Shown here: positions 1-14,700 of the stretch, piece after piece
Layout of the letters: every line of letters starts with the position of its first letter
How positions within the stretch are numbered: position 1 is the first letter of the stretch
DNA from: Lanius collurio
Lineage: Eukaryota > Chordata > Aves > Passeriformes > Laniidae
Assembly: GCA_020086605.1 (NCBI GenBank)
Contig: JACBWW010000012.1
Span: 9,915,078 to 9,979,077, forward strand
DNA: 64,000 nucleotides
Reading direction: 5' to 3'
The notes under the pieces: generated by a model
What the model was told of the DNA's origin: nothing
The model's database searches: none
The model's input: only the letters and a program-made list of their open reading frames with translations
Made by a program: the position numbers and the translations under genes

Positions 1-727
1 CTATATGCTGATTATAGGCCTTTCTACTCCTTAAATGAAAACATTATCTGCTATTATGTCCATGCAAAACTCTAACCATATTTTATAATTGATATTACAT
101 TTATCAGACAAACTTACAACTTCAGTTAAGATGCTCAAATATTTAGCATTCATTCCTTAAACCTTGCCAGCAAAACTGAGGAAAGGCATTTATATTTGTA
201 TTTCTTCAAATAAAAATTAAGATGAGTGGAAAAAAGCCCTATAATGGACAATAAACTGTCTGTTCAGCTCAGAAAGTACATTACCTCTTGGGATTTTATT
301 GAAGATAGTTTTGGCAAATGATTATTTTTGTTTTTGCCATTGATTGAATACTACAAATCCTCTCCATCCTCTTCTGTCTAATGGGTCCATTCACATCTGG
401 TTTAACTAAATGGAAGTGTTCCTTTATAGAGAGAAATATTTATTTTTCATATACCATAAAAATTGGTTTATGATAGGCCCAAATTATGCCCATTTTTTTT
501 GCTATATACAATGAAATCCATAGACATTAAAAATTTAAGATGAGATTTAATTCTTCCTCTTAAAAAATATAATTGCATATCTATTCAACCTCATTACTAT
601 GAGACTCACAGTTTCATTTTAGATGTACCAGAAAATATCCATTTTTTCTCGTGGGGGAAAAAATTAAAAAGATCATTTGATAAAAAAACTCAAATGGGTT
701 AATTTAAGATTTGCAGCTTATTTAAGG

Positions 728-772
728 TTTGTGGATCAACAAAATGCCTGCCAGACTCAGGAGATCCACAAA
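728..772. repeat. Short inverted repeat (10-bp arms)
   Basis: The arms TTTGTGGATC (728-737) and GATCCACAAA (763-772) are exact reverse complements separated by a 25-bp spacer. This is seen directly. An inverted repeat of this length is not rare in 64 kb, so function is not implied. Confidence 0.5.
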
Positions 773-3700
773 TCCAAAAGTGGGTTTGTCATTTTTTTTA
801 CCCATTCCAATCTGTACATGGGGTGATAAACCCAAATATATATAATTTTCTCCAACTGAAAATTCTGAGTTGATGAAAATTCTAGGACTTTATTTGTTGA
901 GAGCAGTCAACTGGCCACATGGAATAAGAGAATGCTTCATGTGTTTCCTGCATTTGAAGTGCAAATACAGGAAAAACATGAAGTTGAGGTACATGGGTAG
1001 GTTTGCGTCTGTGTGTTTACCTACCTGATCAGGTGTTGTAGCCTCATGATGCAAATGACAGCATTACCATGCCTTGTGGCAGGCCAAAGGCTTTATACCA
1101 ATGCTAAAATGCCTCAGAAGCAGGACTTACCAGGCTTGATTTGCCTTGGCCTGACTGCATCTGTGTTTCAGCTTGTTTAGCTAACAGCAGTTTTCTGGCT
1201 ACTAGGCAACTGATACCTATTTTTTTAACTTAGATTTAGCTTTTTATGATTGTGTGCTGCAATAACTGTTCACTGCTATAACTGTTCTGATATATTTTTG
1301 TAACTAATCAGCAGCTGTTTTTCAGTGCACAAAGAAGGAACTGTGGCTTTAGAATAATGGTTTATTGTAGAAGGGTGTAGGCATAGCATGAGAGCAGAGT
1401 CCTTGCAAGTGTGGGAACAGTACAAATTCAGAGGCCCTGGCATGGTAAATAATTAATCAGTTCTCAATTATTAATATTCAAAATATTGAAACCTCAGAAT
1501 ATTGTTAACATTAAATGGGTTTTAAGCACAACAAGGAGAATAAAGAAAAAGTGTCTAACTCACACCATAGATAGCAAAATCATCTGTAACACCGTCTGAG
1601 AACCAATGGAGAGAAGAGCACAGCGTGCCAGTGTATAAAAATGTCAGTCTTTTATGTCATGAATTGCTAACTCTGATGCCCTTCAAACACTAAAACTATT
1701 TAAAGAACTGTGCTGGGTTTAGTTTATCAGCTTTACCCTTTACTGACAAACCAGATGATTTAACCTGTGTGGCAAAACCAAGACATCTGATGTTTCCACT
1801 AATGTATTTGCTTTTCAGTCTTTGTATGGCCTTGGGCCAATAATTTAATCAGAAATACACCAATTCTGGCATTTCTATTCTTTCTTACATTAGGAAGGCA
1901 AACTGAAACTAGCATGAGTTAAAAGCAGGTGAGCCCAAAAGAATCACCTAAATAATTATTGACTTTTTTCTTGGTACAGATCTCCATAAACATTGTTTTC
2001 TCTGTGATTAATTTCTCTCTTTGTCAGTAATCCTGTCACATTTGCAACACCAGAGAGGCCATTCACTTAGATCTATAAGAATTATTGCAAGGTCTCATTC
2101 ATCACTTGGATTTGCAGGTTCTGCAGCTAGCTTTTTTCACCTCCCTTACCCCCTCCCTGTTCCACTTCTGATTTTATGGAGTTTGTGCTGAGCCTGCAAA
2201 TTCCCTCCAAGCTCAAGGAGTCCTAATGGGGGCGTTTCACTGCTCAGGCATCCATCCTGCTGTATCACCACAACTGCTCTGGAGAGACAGTGATTGTGTG
2301 CTGTTCCTTCCGTCCTGATGGCAGACTGGCCTGGGAGACCCACAAAGCTGCAGATTTTATGAGGCTGTTTGCTGATTTTCTAGCTGACTTTAGAAAAGAA
2401 AATCAGAGAAGTGTTCCAGTGGTGTCTGTAAAATCCTATGGATGATATCTCAGAATGAATCAGAAAGGAAAGTGTATGGGGGTGTACATGCTGTTGCCTG
2501 GGAGTCCAGACAGAATGACTACTGCCAAAAGACCAAATTAACATCTCTGTGCATTAATTTGGCACCATCTATCCAAAGTGTCATCAAATAACACAGCATG
2601 AATTGACAAAAAACCACATACTTCCTGGTCACTTAGAAGCACACAAATCAGAATTACTGTTTGTGAAAACTCAGAACAAAAGAAAGAAGAGAATGAGATG
2701 GAAAACACATAAACAAGAAATAAAACCTTTCATTTAAAAAAAAATAGCCCTGCTTATTTGGTATTTCTTCAATGTGGATTCAAAGCTGTAATGATTTCTT
2801 CAAAGTCTACCTGTGGCTATCAGTTGTAGGGAAGAGGCACCACTCCACAATCAACATCACTGATTTCTGTTACAGAGTATCTGTTATAAAGATATATTTC
2901 CATACTATTATTATAAAAGTTTTCACAAGAGCATGAGTAATAAAGGCATTAAGAGAACTAAAAGTTGTCTATGAATAGTCAGAGCAGAAATAAAAGGCTG
3001 TACATGCTGAGGAAATAATTTCTTGAGAGTTACACACCGAACTCAAGTAATTTATTTTTCTAAGAGCTTTGAAGTGCTATACTAATGTTAAGCTGTATTA
3101 ATTTGACTGCTACCCCTCCTTTGACTTAATTATTTCACAGCCATAAGCACAAAACCTCTAGTAATTAAAAAATAATTTCTTAATCTGAATTTCCTGCTCT
3201 AAGAAATATCTTGTAACCCCACAACTTCCCACTTTATTGTCCAAAAAAATAAAAATGTTTCTTTTAAATTTCATTTTATTATCCCACTCCTTTTTTTTCA
3301 ATCTGGTAGCCACTACAGTCCACAATACTCTCAAAAATTTAAAGTAGGAGAAACCTTTATTGTAGCACTCAGAACAATGTGCAGTAGATAAAGAAGAGGC
3401 ATATTTGAGGCGAAAGTGTTGTTTAAAATTGACAAAAGATTTTATGTGCATTAAAAAAAGAACAAAAAAATCCAAATCAAAATCTTGAACAAGTATGTTT
3501 CCTATTCCCTAGACTGTATGAGCATCATGGGACATGGATGACAGTCTGCATGATAAACTATTCACAGCAGAAAATCAAACAGTATTAAAAAGTTAATTAT
3601 TAATTTGGATTTACCCTTGAGAAATACTGAGACCTTCCAGAGTTGCAATTGTTTGCCTGGTCCCATAATCTCTCTGAAAGGGACTTCTTTCAGGTTCAGG

Positions 3701-6109
3701 CAACAAGTTTTTAAGGTATCCCATGCACAAGATTAGATCACTGTATATTAATTAAATTCATAATTAAAGCTGAAACATCTCACGAGTCTTGAAATATCCA
3801 GAGAAAGGTTCTTTGAGTGGCTACTCTGGCAATAAATGCTGATAACAAGGTCAGGCAACAGGAAAGTTATTGCCCAATTCAATCTAAAGATGGGCATCAT
3901 TAAAAACCTAACAGTCTCAGGGAGCTGGATGGGTCATGGGGTCAAATATAAATGCATTGATTTAGAATTATATTCTGTTTCATTAACTGAAAAATAAAAT
4001 CTTAATTTTGAAGTTGTAAAAGCAATGAAAGTTTATCATATTTTGATTCTTACCATATGTAACTGAAATTTTCTCATGGGAAAATAAGTTTCATTAGAAA
4101 GCAGAAAACTTGTTTTCCTTGAGAAGTATCCACATTAGCAAAGAATTTTTTTTTAATTTTTAAATTCTCACACAGTTCTCTTTATTTATTTATGAACTTT
4201 AATTTTTTTGTTTTGAGTCTCAGAAATAAGACTGAGGAAAAATTAAACAAAGAAAGAAAGTATGATAATAGAAAAATAAAACATTTCTAAATCACTGTCA
4301 TGACACTCCTAACACTGTGTCTTACATGGGAAAAATTATTGTAAGAGTTTACTTTACATTAACAGGTTACTTTTAACCCAACCTTTCTACTTTTGAGTGA
4401 AAACATAAAGGAGTGTCTCCAAGCCACCCCAGGAAGGTGATAATCGTAGTCATCTCCAGACTCTTAAAACTGCTCTAAATTAATGTTCGGACCAAGTAAT
4501 GCCAATCAAGTTCAAATAACGGAAAGGCTTCAAAATCCAAGCCTTTCTATAATGGCAATGTACTCTTCTTAATCAAAATAAAAGAAAAAAATATCCTATT
4601 CAGGCCACTGAACCAGAAATAAAACAAATAAATCATGAAGACTATTTAAAAACCAAGTGTAGTTTGGCATACAGTGATGTAAGCTAAAGCATGCTGTACT
4701 GAAAGAACATTGTTTTCCACACCAGTGGCATTTTTCTTGTTTCTTAGATGATGTGCACTGAAAAACACATTCAAATTCCAGAGCTGTGTTTGTTTTGGAA
4801 TACACAGACTATTAAGGCAGCAGCACATTTAGTGGCCTACCCAGAGCAATGCTTGTGTCACTGGCTAACTAAAGGAACTATTGGTCTGATTTATCTCTAT
4901 AACTCTCAAAATCAGTCCAGAAAGCCAATTTTTATTGGTACAACTTCAATTGAAGTAAATAAGATAGATGTAAGTAGAATAGGTTAGTGAAAAGCATACT
5001 GTGATTTAAGTCCCTGCAGAAGTCAGGGAATGGAAGCCTGAATGCATTCAAAATTCTCTACAAGTGATATCTGACTATCCTCAAGGAAGGGAAAACCAGA
5101 AAGACAAAGGACACATTTGACCCCCAATGAAAATATAAAGAGGTATCTTTGTGTTCCAGGGCCTACATTCTTCGACAATTCTGGGGAAGATTAGTGGCAT
5201 GACGGAATCATTAACTACAAATTTAGGATAGAGTGAATCGAGATGTTTGGAGGAGTCTATTCAAATCAAGATCAGATTTAAAGACAAGAATATATCTTTT
5301 TTGCCAAACAGGTAGGGGTCAGGTCAGGACTAGGGTCCCGTCAAGAATCAAGAAAACAATGCTTGGACCCATACAAGCTCTTGGTGATATTTCCGACCCT
5401 GTTTAAAACTCATATTCAGGAATTGATGTCTGTCTTTCTAGATTAGAATAGTAATTGGAAAGAAAAGCAATTTCTAAAATATTTTTATATTATAGAAAGG
5501 AATGACTCAATACATTTGTATCAGTGCACTTAATCAGACTATATTGTATCCTCTGAGGATATGGCTCAGGGTGAAATCAGCCCTCTAATATGCAAAGATC
5601 AAGCTTGAAGTCACAGACAGGATGTTCACAAAAAGCAACACCTAATTAATTGCTTCAGAGTATTTAATATACCTATATAGCTTTCCACTGGCCACAGTCC
5701 AAAATAGAAAACTGATGTAGAGATGATTCTTATGAAGTAAAGAATATGAAACCTTCATTGGCAGTAGACTAGTGAAAAGAAAACAATTCATTCTTGGAGC
5801 AGCCTGGAAAAGTTTGTCTCCATTCTGTATACATTTTGTTTATGTTAAAAGACAGTTACAGTTGAGGGAACCTTTATGAATTTGTCTTGAAATTGGATGA
5901 TTTTTTAAGTGCCTGCAGGAGACAGCTCAGTATGAAAAATCTGGTTCAATGTTGTTATCTCTAAAGGTACTGAGGCTGCTACGCTCACACGAGATGTTTA
6001 AGAGGTGCTTTAGAAATGTGAAATTATCAAAATGCTCATTTCCTGGTTAGTTGTGCACCACTGCACAGCTGTACTCAATGAGGCAGACATTTGAAAAACA
6101 TCAGGGAAA

Positions 6110-6150
6110 TAATAAAAACCACCCAAAAAAACCAAACACCCAAAAAACTT
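6110..6150. repeat. A/C-rich low-complexity tract
   Basis: The tract is almost entirely A and C on the plus strand, built from AAAACC, CCAAA and CACCC words. It resembles the larger A/C tracts at 35949-36070 and 48237-48305. Confidence 0.6.
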
Positions 6151-8530
6151 AATGCATTTTTTTCTAGTCATGTCGTTCTTAATTTATACAAGTAAAAGCC
6201 TACAATAAGTCATATCAGAAAAAAGAATACATCAACCTCCCTCTGCAGTTAAACATATTTTTGGGGAGAAAATTTGATTTTTTTTTCCCCAGTTTCTCAT
6301 GTCATTATTTTCTACACCCAAAGAATCATAATGGAAGTGGATAACAAAATTTCTTGTCCTCTAGTAACATTGAAAGGACACAGTCAAATTCCAGGTCTAT
6401 TATACCGGACAGAAAGTCTAAGTTTCATGATTCCCATCTTAAGTTTTTCCCAATCTGCAACAGATTCATAATAGATGAGGAGAGGGATAGAAACAATGAG
6501 AGAGTATTTCCATTAGACAACCTGTTCTGAAAGATTTTTGGATATCAGCCTTAAGTTTTATTTACTCTGGTCTCAGCATTTAGATCTGTCTTCAACTCCT
6601 GTTGATTTCTTCTGGCTTTTGTATATCTAGATCTATCTATTCTGAACAAAATGAAAAAAAAACAGAAGAAAAACTTAGTTGGACAAAATAAAAGGAGAGA
6701 GGAAAAATAGTTGGAAAAAATTCTTGGTGAATACAGAAAAAAAGATCTTAAAATAGTTGTAGGTCTTAGGACTGCTTAAACACTTTCACTTTCTACAGGT
6801 ATTACCAGTCTGGAACCTCAAGAATAGGTCTAATTTTTCACAAAAGAGAGAAATATGAAAATATGTTTTCCTATCATCTCATATATTTTATGAGACTGCA
6901 AGCAAATTTTTAGGAATGATATTCCAGTTGAAAATGTTTTACTATATAATAAGACATATAATTTTCAGTTGTGACTTTTGTGGAAAGCATTAAGAGACAT
7001 ATATGTCTGTAAAGTGAGAGGGCACTTTTTTACCCCCTAGCTGTGAGATAAAATTACTTGACACCTGCTCAAAGGCAGCACACCAGAAAGATATTACCTT
7101 GCTTTGGTGTAAAAAAGCAAAGCTAAGTGGGATTAGTCTGCTACTTCACACAGGGGTCTTCACACACCTGTGCTGGCTCTTTTATCATGATGCATTTAAG
7201 AAGTGAACAGGAAAATAACTGTCTCATGAGATATAGAGATACAAACCCTTGGTTGCCTGAAGTCATGTAATAATCATACTACCTCCCTGTAATGCCAAAT
7301 ATCTGTCAGACTCTATAAAATATTGCAGCCATTCCATCCAAATTCCAGTCCAAATGCTTGCATGATGATTCATTCCTGAAGTTAACAGAGAGAGGAGAAA
7401 CAGCAGCTCCTGTGGAGGAGATGTTTACCTTCCCTGTCTAATAGAAGGGGGCAGCACAATTTCAGTAGATGATTGTTTTGTCCCAAACTGAAACCCATCG
7501 CAGACACGTATCAGATTCAATGAGATGGATCCATATGTAGAAGAAAGGAGATGCAGGCACAGCTTTACCCATTTTGCTTAATTTGGTGATGACATTTGTT
7601 AGTTTCAGATAATGTACAATGACCATCAAGCAGAAGGAAAAACAGATGTTCTGATCAGTTATGCTGTACACTGGCAACATGGAGGATAGAGCAACTTCCT
7701 TTCACAGAAGTAATCTTTGTCATGAGATAGCTGGATGTTTGATAAAAGAAGGAGGAAGCTTGTATGTTGATCTGTGTCCATATAGCATTTAGTCATGAAA
7801 CAATGTAAGTTCTTGCAGGAATCTCATTTTCAATCAGAAGACATACCTAAGAGTTTTCAAAACCCTTTAAGTTTATATATAGTTTGTTTACTTTATCTGT
7901 ATAAAGATGGAGAAAGTTGAACCATGAAAAGTGGTAGAAGATGGAAAACAGAATAATAAAAAATGCACCTCATCAAGGTATCTGAGACCACTACATCCTT
8001 GTACTAACTGATGTTTTCTTACCTAAACATCTCCTAAAATTACTCAAATATACATTTCAGGAAAATAAGATCCAGCCATGTGTTAACAAATGTTTGTATT
8101 TCAAATTGTCCTCATTACTAGTCCTTCCTTTCTCCACCCCCTCTTCCATTTTTCATGTCACTTCAAAAAAATTTAGTGTGGGGCTTCATAATTTATCTTT
8201 TTAACTAAGGTAAGTCCAGCTAGAGAGAGTAGCCACACAGCACAGGAAAAGAATGGCAAGAGTGAGAAGTCCACGTACAGCTGCAGATCAATGAGCTCAT
8301 TTGGAAGGAACAGATGTGGTGGCGTAACTTGTGCCACAGGAGTGCTGCAGTGAATAAGTAGGAGCTTTTCAGAAAGGAAGAAAAGATTCATTTTAGGCAA
8401 TGAAGGTGGTTGAATTCAAGGGGTTTTGTCTGGGAACCTGGGAAACACAAAGTTATGGGCAAGGATTAGAGGACAGACTAACACAGGTGACATCAACAGT
8501 GACTTGATGAAAGACAACAACAAAGCTGCA

Positions 8531-8752
8531 AAAAGGAAAACTGATTAGACATAAGGATATTTTTTTTCACCATAAGGGTGATAAAATATTACAACAGTTT
8601 CCCTGAGAGGATGTGGCATCTTCTTCCCTAGAAATATTCAGAATGAAATTGATCAAGGCCCTTAACAGCCTATCTGGCATCTCTTTGAGAGAGAGCTGGA
8701 CCACATGATATCCAGCAGTAACTTCCCATCTAAATTATTATTTTATTGTATG
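8531..8752 (+). mobile_element. CR1 LINE fragment, 3' end
   Basis: This is the 3'-terminal piece of a CR1 retrotransposon, the main LINE of birds. It opens with the end of the reverse-transcriptase reading frame (wording like 'ACATAAGGATAT...CACCATAAGGGTGATAAAATA') and runs into the 3' UTR. That UTR shows the characteristic series: GATGTGGCATCTTCTTCCCT, AAATATTCAGAA, a run matching the 'aaggccct-aac-ctatctggcatctctttgag' region, GAGCTGGACCA-ATGATATCCAG, and the degenerate terminal TTCC-A-CTAAATTATT. The family shows 5' truncation in nearly all copies, and this one is truncated too. It cannot encode anything. The 5' boundary is uncertain by a few tens of bases. Confidence 0.85.
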
Positions 8753-11700
8753 AACTAATGCAAGAGGTCAGTGGGAAACAAAATAGTTACATACTTGTCA
8801 TAGATGCAGAGCAAGTTGTTCCTTTGGTGTCTTTCTCGTTTGTTACTCTGCATCACGATGTGTTGCTTCTGACGTATTCACCTCTCTCAGCAAGAAATCT
8901 GCAATTTGCTTAATCTTACTCCAAGTGCCTGATTACAAGCCTTAATCACTCAGCAGGCCTGACCATAATTAGTATCTGAGGATCTTTCCTTTGAGAATTG
9001 TGAGAAATGACAGATTCAGAGATCTAAAAAATATCTTTGAAATAAAATATGGTTTGAGCTTAATGGTAGGAAGAAGATAGAGCAAAAGATAGTTTTATAA
9101 AACTATAACTTTGTATAGAAGAGATTCAATTAATGAGATGTGAACATCCAAATTGTTTATGTCTGAGATAATGTATCCAGAAGCTTTTTGTTACTAGGAC
9201 ACAGTTTCAAATAAAAAGAGAAATCTAAGACTAGTGATACTTATTTTAATCCAAAACTGCCTGTAAATCTCCATTGATTATGTGAAAAGAAATGTAGCCT
9301 AGGGCAACTATTTTACCTACAGATACTGACACTGTAAATAGCTACATTACATGAAATAATTCCCAAATTTCAGTTCTTGCTTATTTGTGAATCTGGGTTC
9401 CAGTCTACATCCACAAACTTGCACTTTAACCTTTTTTTTCCCTGAAGGCTTCTCCTCTTATTTTAATCCGAGTTTTCTGTTCTCTGCTCTGTTTCCTGAT
9501 CCTGGCTAAACCAAGTGAGTCAGCCTGCAAGAATGTCACAAGTTCATGTATAGACTGATGGAGCTGCAATATTCTGAAGTGTTTCTAAGAAATTAATATC
9601 AGGATTGGAATGTTTAGTGAGCCAATTTCCCGACAAACATGCTCTGTAGATGCATGAAGTAAATACCACAACAATCCTGTTAAGCCACAGCATTCATAAA
9701 ATATTTACATGCAGCTTTGAATTTGTCACAATACTTTAAATATTTAAAGTGGTATCACTGGTAACTTGGAATCATTGCAGTACTTCGTACCCAGACTTCT
9801 CATTTCAAATTTTGTGCAGATATTGCCAGATGTTTTCAGCAACTTTTGACAAGTTTCTGCGCAATTGTTGCATCTAGTAAGGGGACATTTTCTTCCATTA
9901 AAGAGAAGTTAAAATGAAGACTTCTGAAAACAAGGTGGGTAAGAACCAATCCTCCACAAGATGCTGTAAAAAAGTGTTTATTCAGCTCATTTTACATGAA
10001 ACATCTAGTGGTGTTGCAATTCAACTTTTAACAAATTTTATGCATGCTCCCCACAGAAAGCGGATGAAGAGAAGAAGCCAAAAAGGTTCAGGCAAGCTTG
10101 AGAAAGAGCAAATGGACATATCTGTTTATGACTTTGAAACATGATCATTTTCTGGAACATTGGACAATGCAGTAAATAGAGATCATGTAGCAGGGGTGGG
10201 AGTGGGAAAAAGAGCACAATTGAGAAGCAGCATTGCATTCTAACATTCTAATCCTATTTCGCTCTTAATTCTGATTTTATGAGATCTAGCTTTTATACTC
10301 TGTTCATTTCCCAAAGTTTTCCAACATTCATTATTTTGTGGGGGCCAGGGGAGAGGGCAGTTAATCTATTTAATTTGTTGCTTAAATACAAAGAACAAGA
10401 TCATAGATGCAGAGGGGTGCAATTCCATAGTTTTCACTAAGTATTCAAAGACATGTGCAGCGGGAAAAGAAATTATGTGGAAGTCCCCCCAAAATGTTGT
10501 GTTTCTGTCAGTGCATGATGTAAAAATCCCATGTAAAATAAGCCATGTCTGCTTCAAGAACTTATTCCAGGTGTCTCTGCAGTTTTTCTCAGCAAATGTT
10601 CTATTTCTCATTGGAGATCTGTATAACACAATGATACACACGTCCTGTCGGGTGAAGGCTCAAGTCACAACTGTAGAGAACAGCTGTGTTCTCTGTGGTT
10701 TTTACCCAAAAACCTTTAGAGAAAAAACAACATGAAAACACAGCGAGTCCCTTCCTCTTTGTGCCTCATCTCTACTGTATTTCTGCACACATACCATTCG
10801 CTATCATTTTCTGGGTTTTTTTCCATTTTTTCACCCCTGGAAGATCTAACCAAAGTTCATTTCTGGGGGTTTGGCAACCTACTCAGGAACCTGTTTATTA
10901 CCTTTAAAATCTTTGATCAGACCCAGCAGTTTATATTACCTCTTTTTAATGCAAGTACTTGTAGTGATGACAGCTCCAAGACAGAGCCAAGATCCATAAA
11001 TCACTGAAGGATTTTGTTTAAATATGACCACTTATTTTTCTTGGCCTATTACTTGTTGCTTATATTCAGCAAGAGTCAGAATATTGAGGGTAACAGCCAA
11101 CAAAATAATTAATCTTAATGCACATAAGTCTATTGACATAAACCCTCTTATTTTCCAAAAGAAAAAGAGGTTGTACAATAAAAAAATAATTTGCAAAACC
11201 TTCACTTGTTATATTGCTGCTGCATATCGGGAGAAAGAAAGCATAACATGGTGCAGCATTTTCAGTGGAGACATTACTATAAATTGAGTCTGAAGAGGAA
11301 TGCATAACCTTTATTCCCTTTGCTCTCTGGTCTTCATTTACAAGTGATGCATCTGTTGTACACTTGAAAGTTGATTAATGCACTTACATAGTGTGTCTTG
11401 TGTACTTCAGAGAAACAGGGTTTCATTGGAAAAAATGAACTCTTTAGAGGCAAATCATCTCATTTGTAGCAAAATCTCTGAGAAAGGGAAAGATGGCAGC
11501 TGACGACTACAGTCTGCTCTTCCATTGGGTATTATTAGTACTGTTCCAATGTCAAGTGCAGAACTGCACTCAACAGCTCTCACTTCAAATGCAGAGATAT
11601 CTGCAGAGGCTTGAGTTTTGTACTAGCTTTTTTAACCAATGGGAAAAAGGAAGAAAGAAAACTTCACTCTGTTATTGCAAGATTCCTTTTTATTCACTCA

Positions 11701-14700
11701 GACTACGCTTTCAGTGGTGTACACAAGCACTCAACTTATTTTTGCAACCAGCTAAGAAAAGAAGGGCACTTTCAGGAAGACTAGAAATCCCCCCTTTATG
11801 ATGCTTTTGAAGCCTTCCATTTATGGTTAACAGAAAGCATATGCAGTAAAAAAAAGGAGTCCTAAATAGAATTTTAGCAGCTGTATTGTTTTTCTCATCA
11901 AGCCAGATTGCAATGACTTTGAGCAGTACAATTCATGCAGCATTCAAAGGGACTCAGGGAAAAACACACAGCTCTTAAAAATGTGTGGAAACCTATATAG
12001 AAAGTAGTCTAAAATATTGCATAGCCAAATTCCATCACAGTAAATGGGAACTGTTGTTTCACTTTGCTTTTGCATCATTAGTCAGTTCTGAACTACAGTG
12101 TTTCCTCTCTTTGTCTCTCATTCCCATGAAACAACACAAGAGAGTTTAAAAGGATGGTATCAAGTGTGTAGTATCCATCCATTCAATATTTAACTTTCTT
12201 ATCATTAAAATGAAGACAAAATTATCCAGAACCTGCGTCAAATCAGATGTCTTATTAGTCAAAAAACTCCACCTGAAACAAGTATTTCTACACGTGAACA
12301 AACTTGTCTGCAGAAAAAGAAGAAACAACTCTATGTGAAAACCATCCATAAAACAGGTTGATTAGTTTCTCACAAGAATTTACTCGAAGGAATTGGTAAA
12401 CTGGTGCTCAGTCTTGATGGAGTAGGGTAACAGCAGCAACCAGCAGCAGTGCATCAGCTGGTTCTTGCAGGAAAAAAAAGTCCTTGTGGACTTATGTGTA
12501 GCATACTGCAGAATTGACAAGGCTACAAGGTCGCTTGTTTAGTTTTCCAGTCCAACACAGGTCATTGCTGGAGGCATGGTATAATACCAGACCAGCTGTT
12601 TTAGAGCAGTGATTTGTAATGACAAAATTTTTGCTCTTGCTGAAGAGTCAGATTTTAGAGCAGACAGTCTACCTAGTATAAGCACCTCATAAAAAATCAT
12701 GGCCCTCTTTTCTGGCATGGCAAATGACAGGTGAATCTTCTCCTTTATGTCTTTTCTCTTGTTCATACTCCCTGTGATTTTGATATAAGACTGTTGTGGT
12801 GCTGTTTTTAACCTGTGCTTCAGTTTACAATGTAGATGGTACATTGATTTAGGGCCAAGATTTTTTATATTTTTGTTTCTATTTATGTCTATACACACAC
12901 TGTAACTGACATCACAAATTAATTAAAAAAAGGAGGGATATGTTATATCTTTCAAAATGCAAAGTAGATTTTTCTACCTTGAAGTGGGGAATCTAAATCA
13001 TATAGTCATTCTGATACAGAGATTATTTAAGATATAGAGTAGAGTGAAAAAAAGTGTCAATAAATGACTCCACTTCTTGTAGTGACCTGTTTAACTTGGA
13101 AAATGTTGCTTTTTTTGCACCAGAGCTTCATTATATAATGTAAGTTAGGAAAGAAAACAGTCACAGGAAAAGCAATTATCATAACTAAGAGATGACTCAA
13201 AAACCTTGTCCTTTCAAGAAGGATGATTTTAGCAGAGAATCAGAATTTTAATTCTTACAAAATGCCTATGAATATGGCTGGCTGTGAAATGTCTATACAT
13301 CTTCAAGCTCTGAAGCAGGAATTGTTGTACTCAAACACCTCACTCTCTCATAATGTGGACATAGAAAAAATCTAAATCACCTCTGTGTTATTTTTCAAAA
13401 TTCTTCATTACTTTTTAACCAAAAAGTGACAGTGTGTTTGACACAGTTAATTTCTGAATTATGATGTCTCAGCTGTCCTTGAGTGACATGCAAATAAAGC
13501 TCTATTACCCACAGATTTAGCATACATCCACAAGTTACCACTCTGCAAGAAAAAATGCACGGGACGATGAAAACAAAAAGTTGTGGCTGAACAAAACACT
13601 TCTTTAGCTACTTCTTTCAAAGGGAGTTTATCACGATCATGGTAGTTTTGAAAAACAAAAAATTGTTACGAACACCTGCTATAGTCTTTAATTCAATCCT
13701 AAGGTAAACTAATTAACACTCAAGCCTTCAAATTTCCTCCTGCTAATGGACTCCTGGGCTTCTCAGCAAAGTCTGAAATATCTTTAGTTAACACATAAAG
13801 CTGTCCTTTTTCTGGCTGCAGTATGAAAATTAAGATATTAAGTGACTCAGAATATTGTGTTCCACTGCTCATTTTTGTAACTTTTTTAATACTATGTGAG
13901 GTATAGTGCAACCCTTCTCTCTCCACAGTTTCAGCAAAACGGAAATTGCCCATCTTTTACACCTCTGTGCTCTGAGTTTGGAGGCTTATTCAACATGAAG
14001 CCATTATTTCTGTCTTACAGATTTCTACTCTCGTTTTGACAAAAAATCCAATGAGAGCTAGTAAAAGATACAGTAGATTCAGAATTTATCCATGGGCTGA
14101 ATCAGTCAGCAATTAAATAAATGTCTTGCAAAACCTACGTCTGCCTAGGAGATGCATAAAACCATCAATTCTCCTTTGCCCATACATGGATCAAGGCTGC
14201 TGTAAACAAGATCTAGGTGCACCAGAACCTTATTCTGAATGTAGCAGAAACTAAAAACAAAATTAAAAGTTAGGAGTACTGTAAATCCATGAGTCATTCA
14301 CACACGAGTGTTTATTTTTGAGATCCTCTGTCAAAAAAAATCTCTGCCAAGTTTTTCCTGTGGAGGATGTGTATGTAACACTTGCTATTCTTTAGCAGCA
14401 GTGTTACTTAAAAAGATCTGTCTGAAAATAGAGTGGGACTGCAAAACATAACTAAGAAGAAAACACAGAAAAGAAGGAAAGATGCTTTAGGGCAGCATTA
14501 TATCAGTAGTGGGAGAAGAGGTTTAGTGAGCACAAAAATCTTACCAACTGCATCTCCTTTAATGCCTCTAGATTCCATTGCTATCAGTGATTCATAATCT
14601 GGCCAAGATGCTTTAATTTAGTGTTTCAGCAAATACTGAGTATTTAATGATATTTCTTGTCAGAGAATGGAGCCGTGAGTCTAGTCTTTGAAAAAACAAG

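Larger units (their letters stand above)
1..8530. other. AT-rich noncoding stretch, no gene recognised
   Basis: I see no coding exon, RNA gene or recognisable transposon here. Open frames are short, lack protein-like motifs and have no flanking splice pattern that stands out. The sequence is AT-rich with scattered A/T homopolymers and two small structures listed separately (an inverted repeat near 728-772 and an A/C-rich tract near 6110-6150). A cytosine/thymine-rich patch lies at about 2138-2163. Old, highly diverged repeats could be present that cannot be recognised by eye. Confidence 0.6.

Noticed and set aside
12539..12898. 119-codon minus-strand open frame
   Set aside because: No motif, no known family wording, composition like the flanks and no clear splice context.
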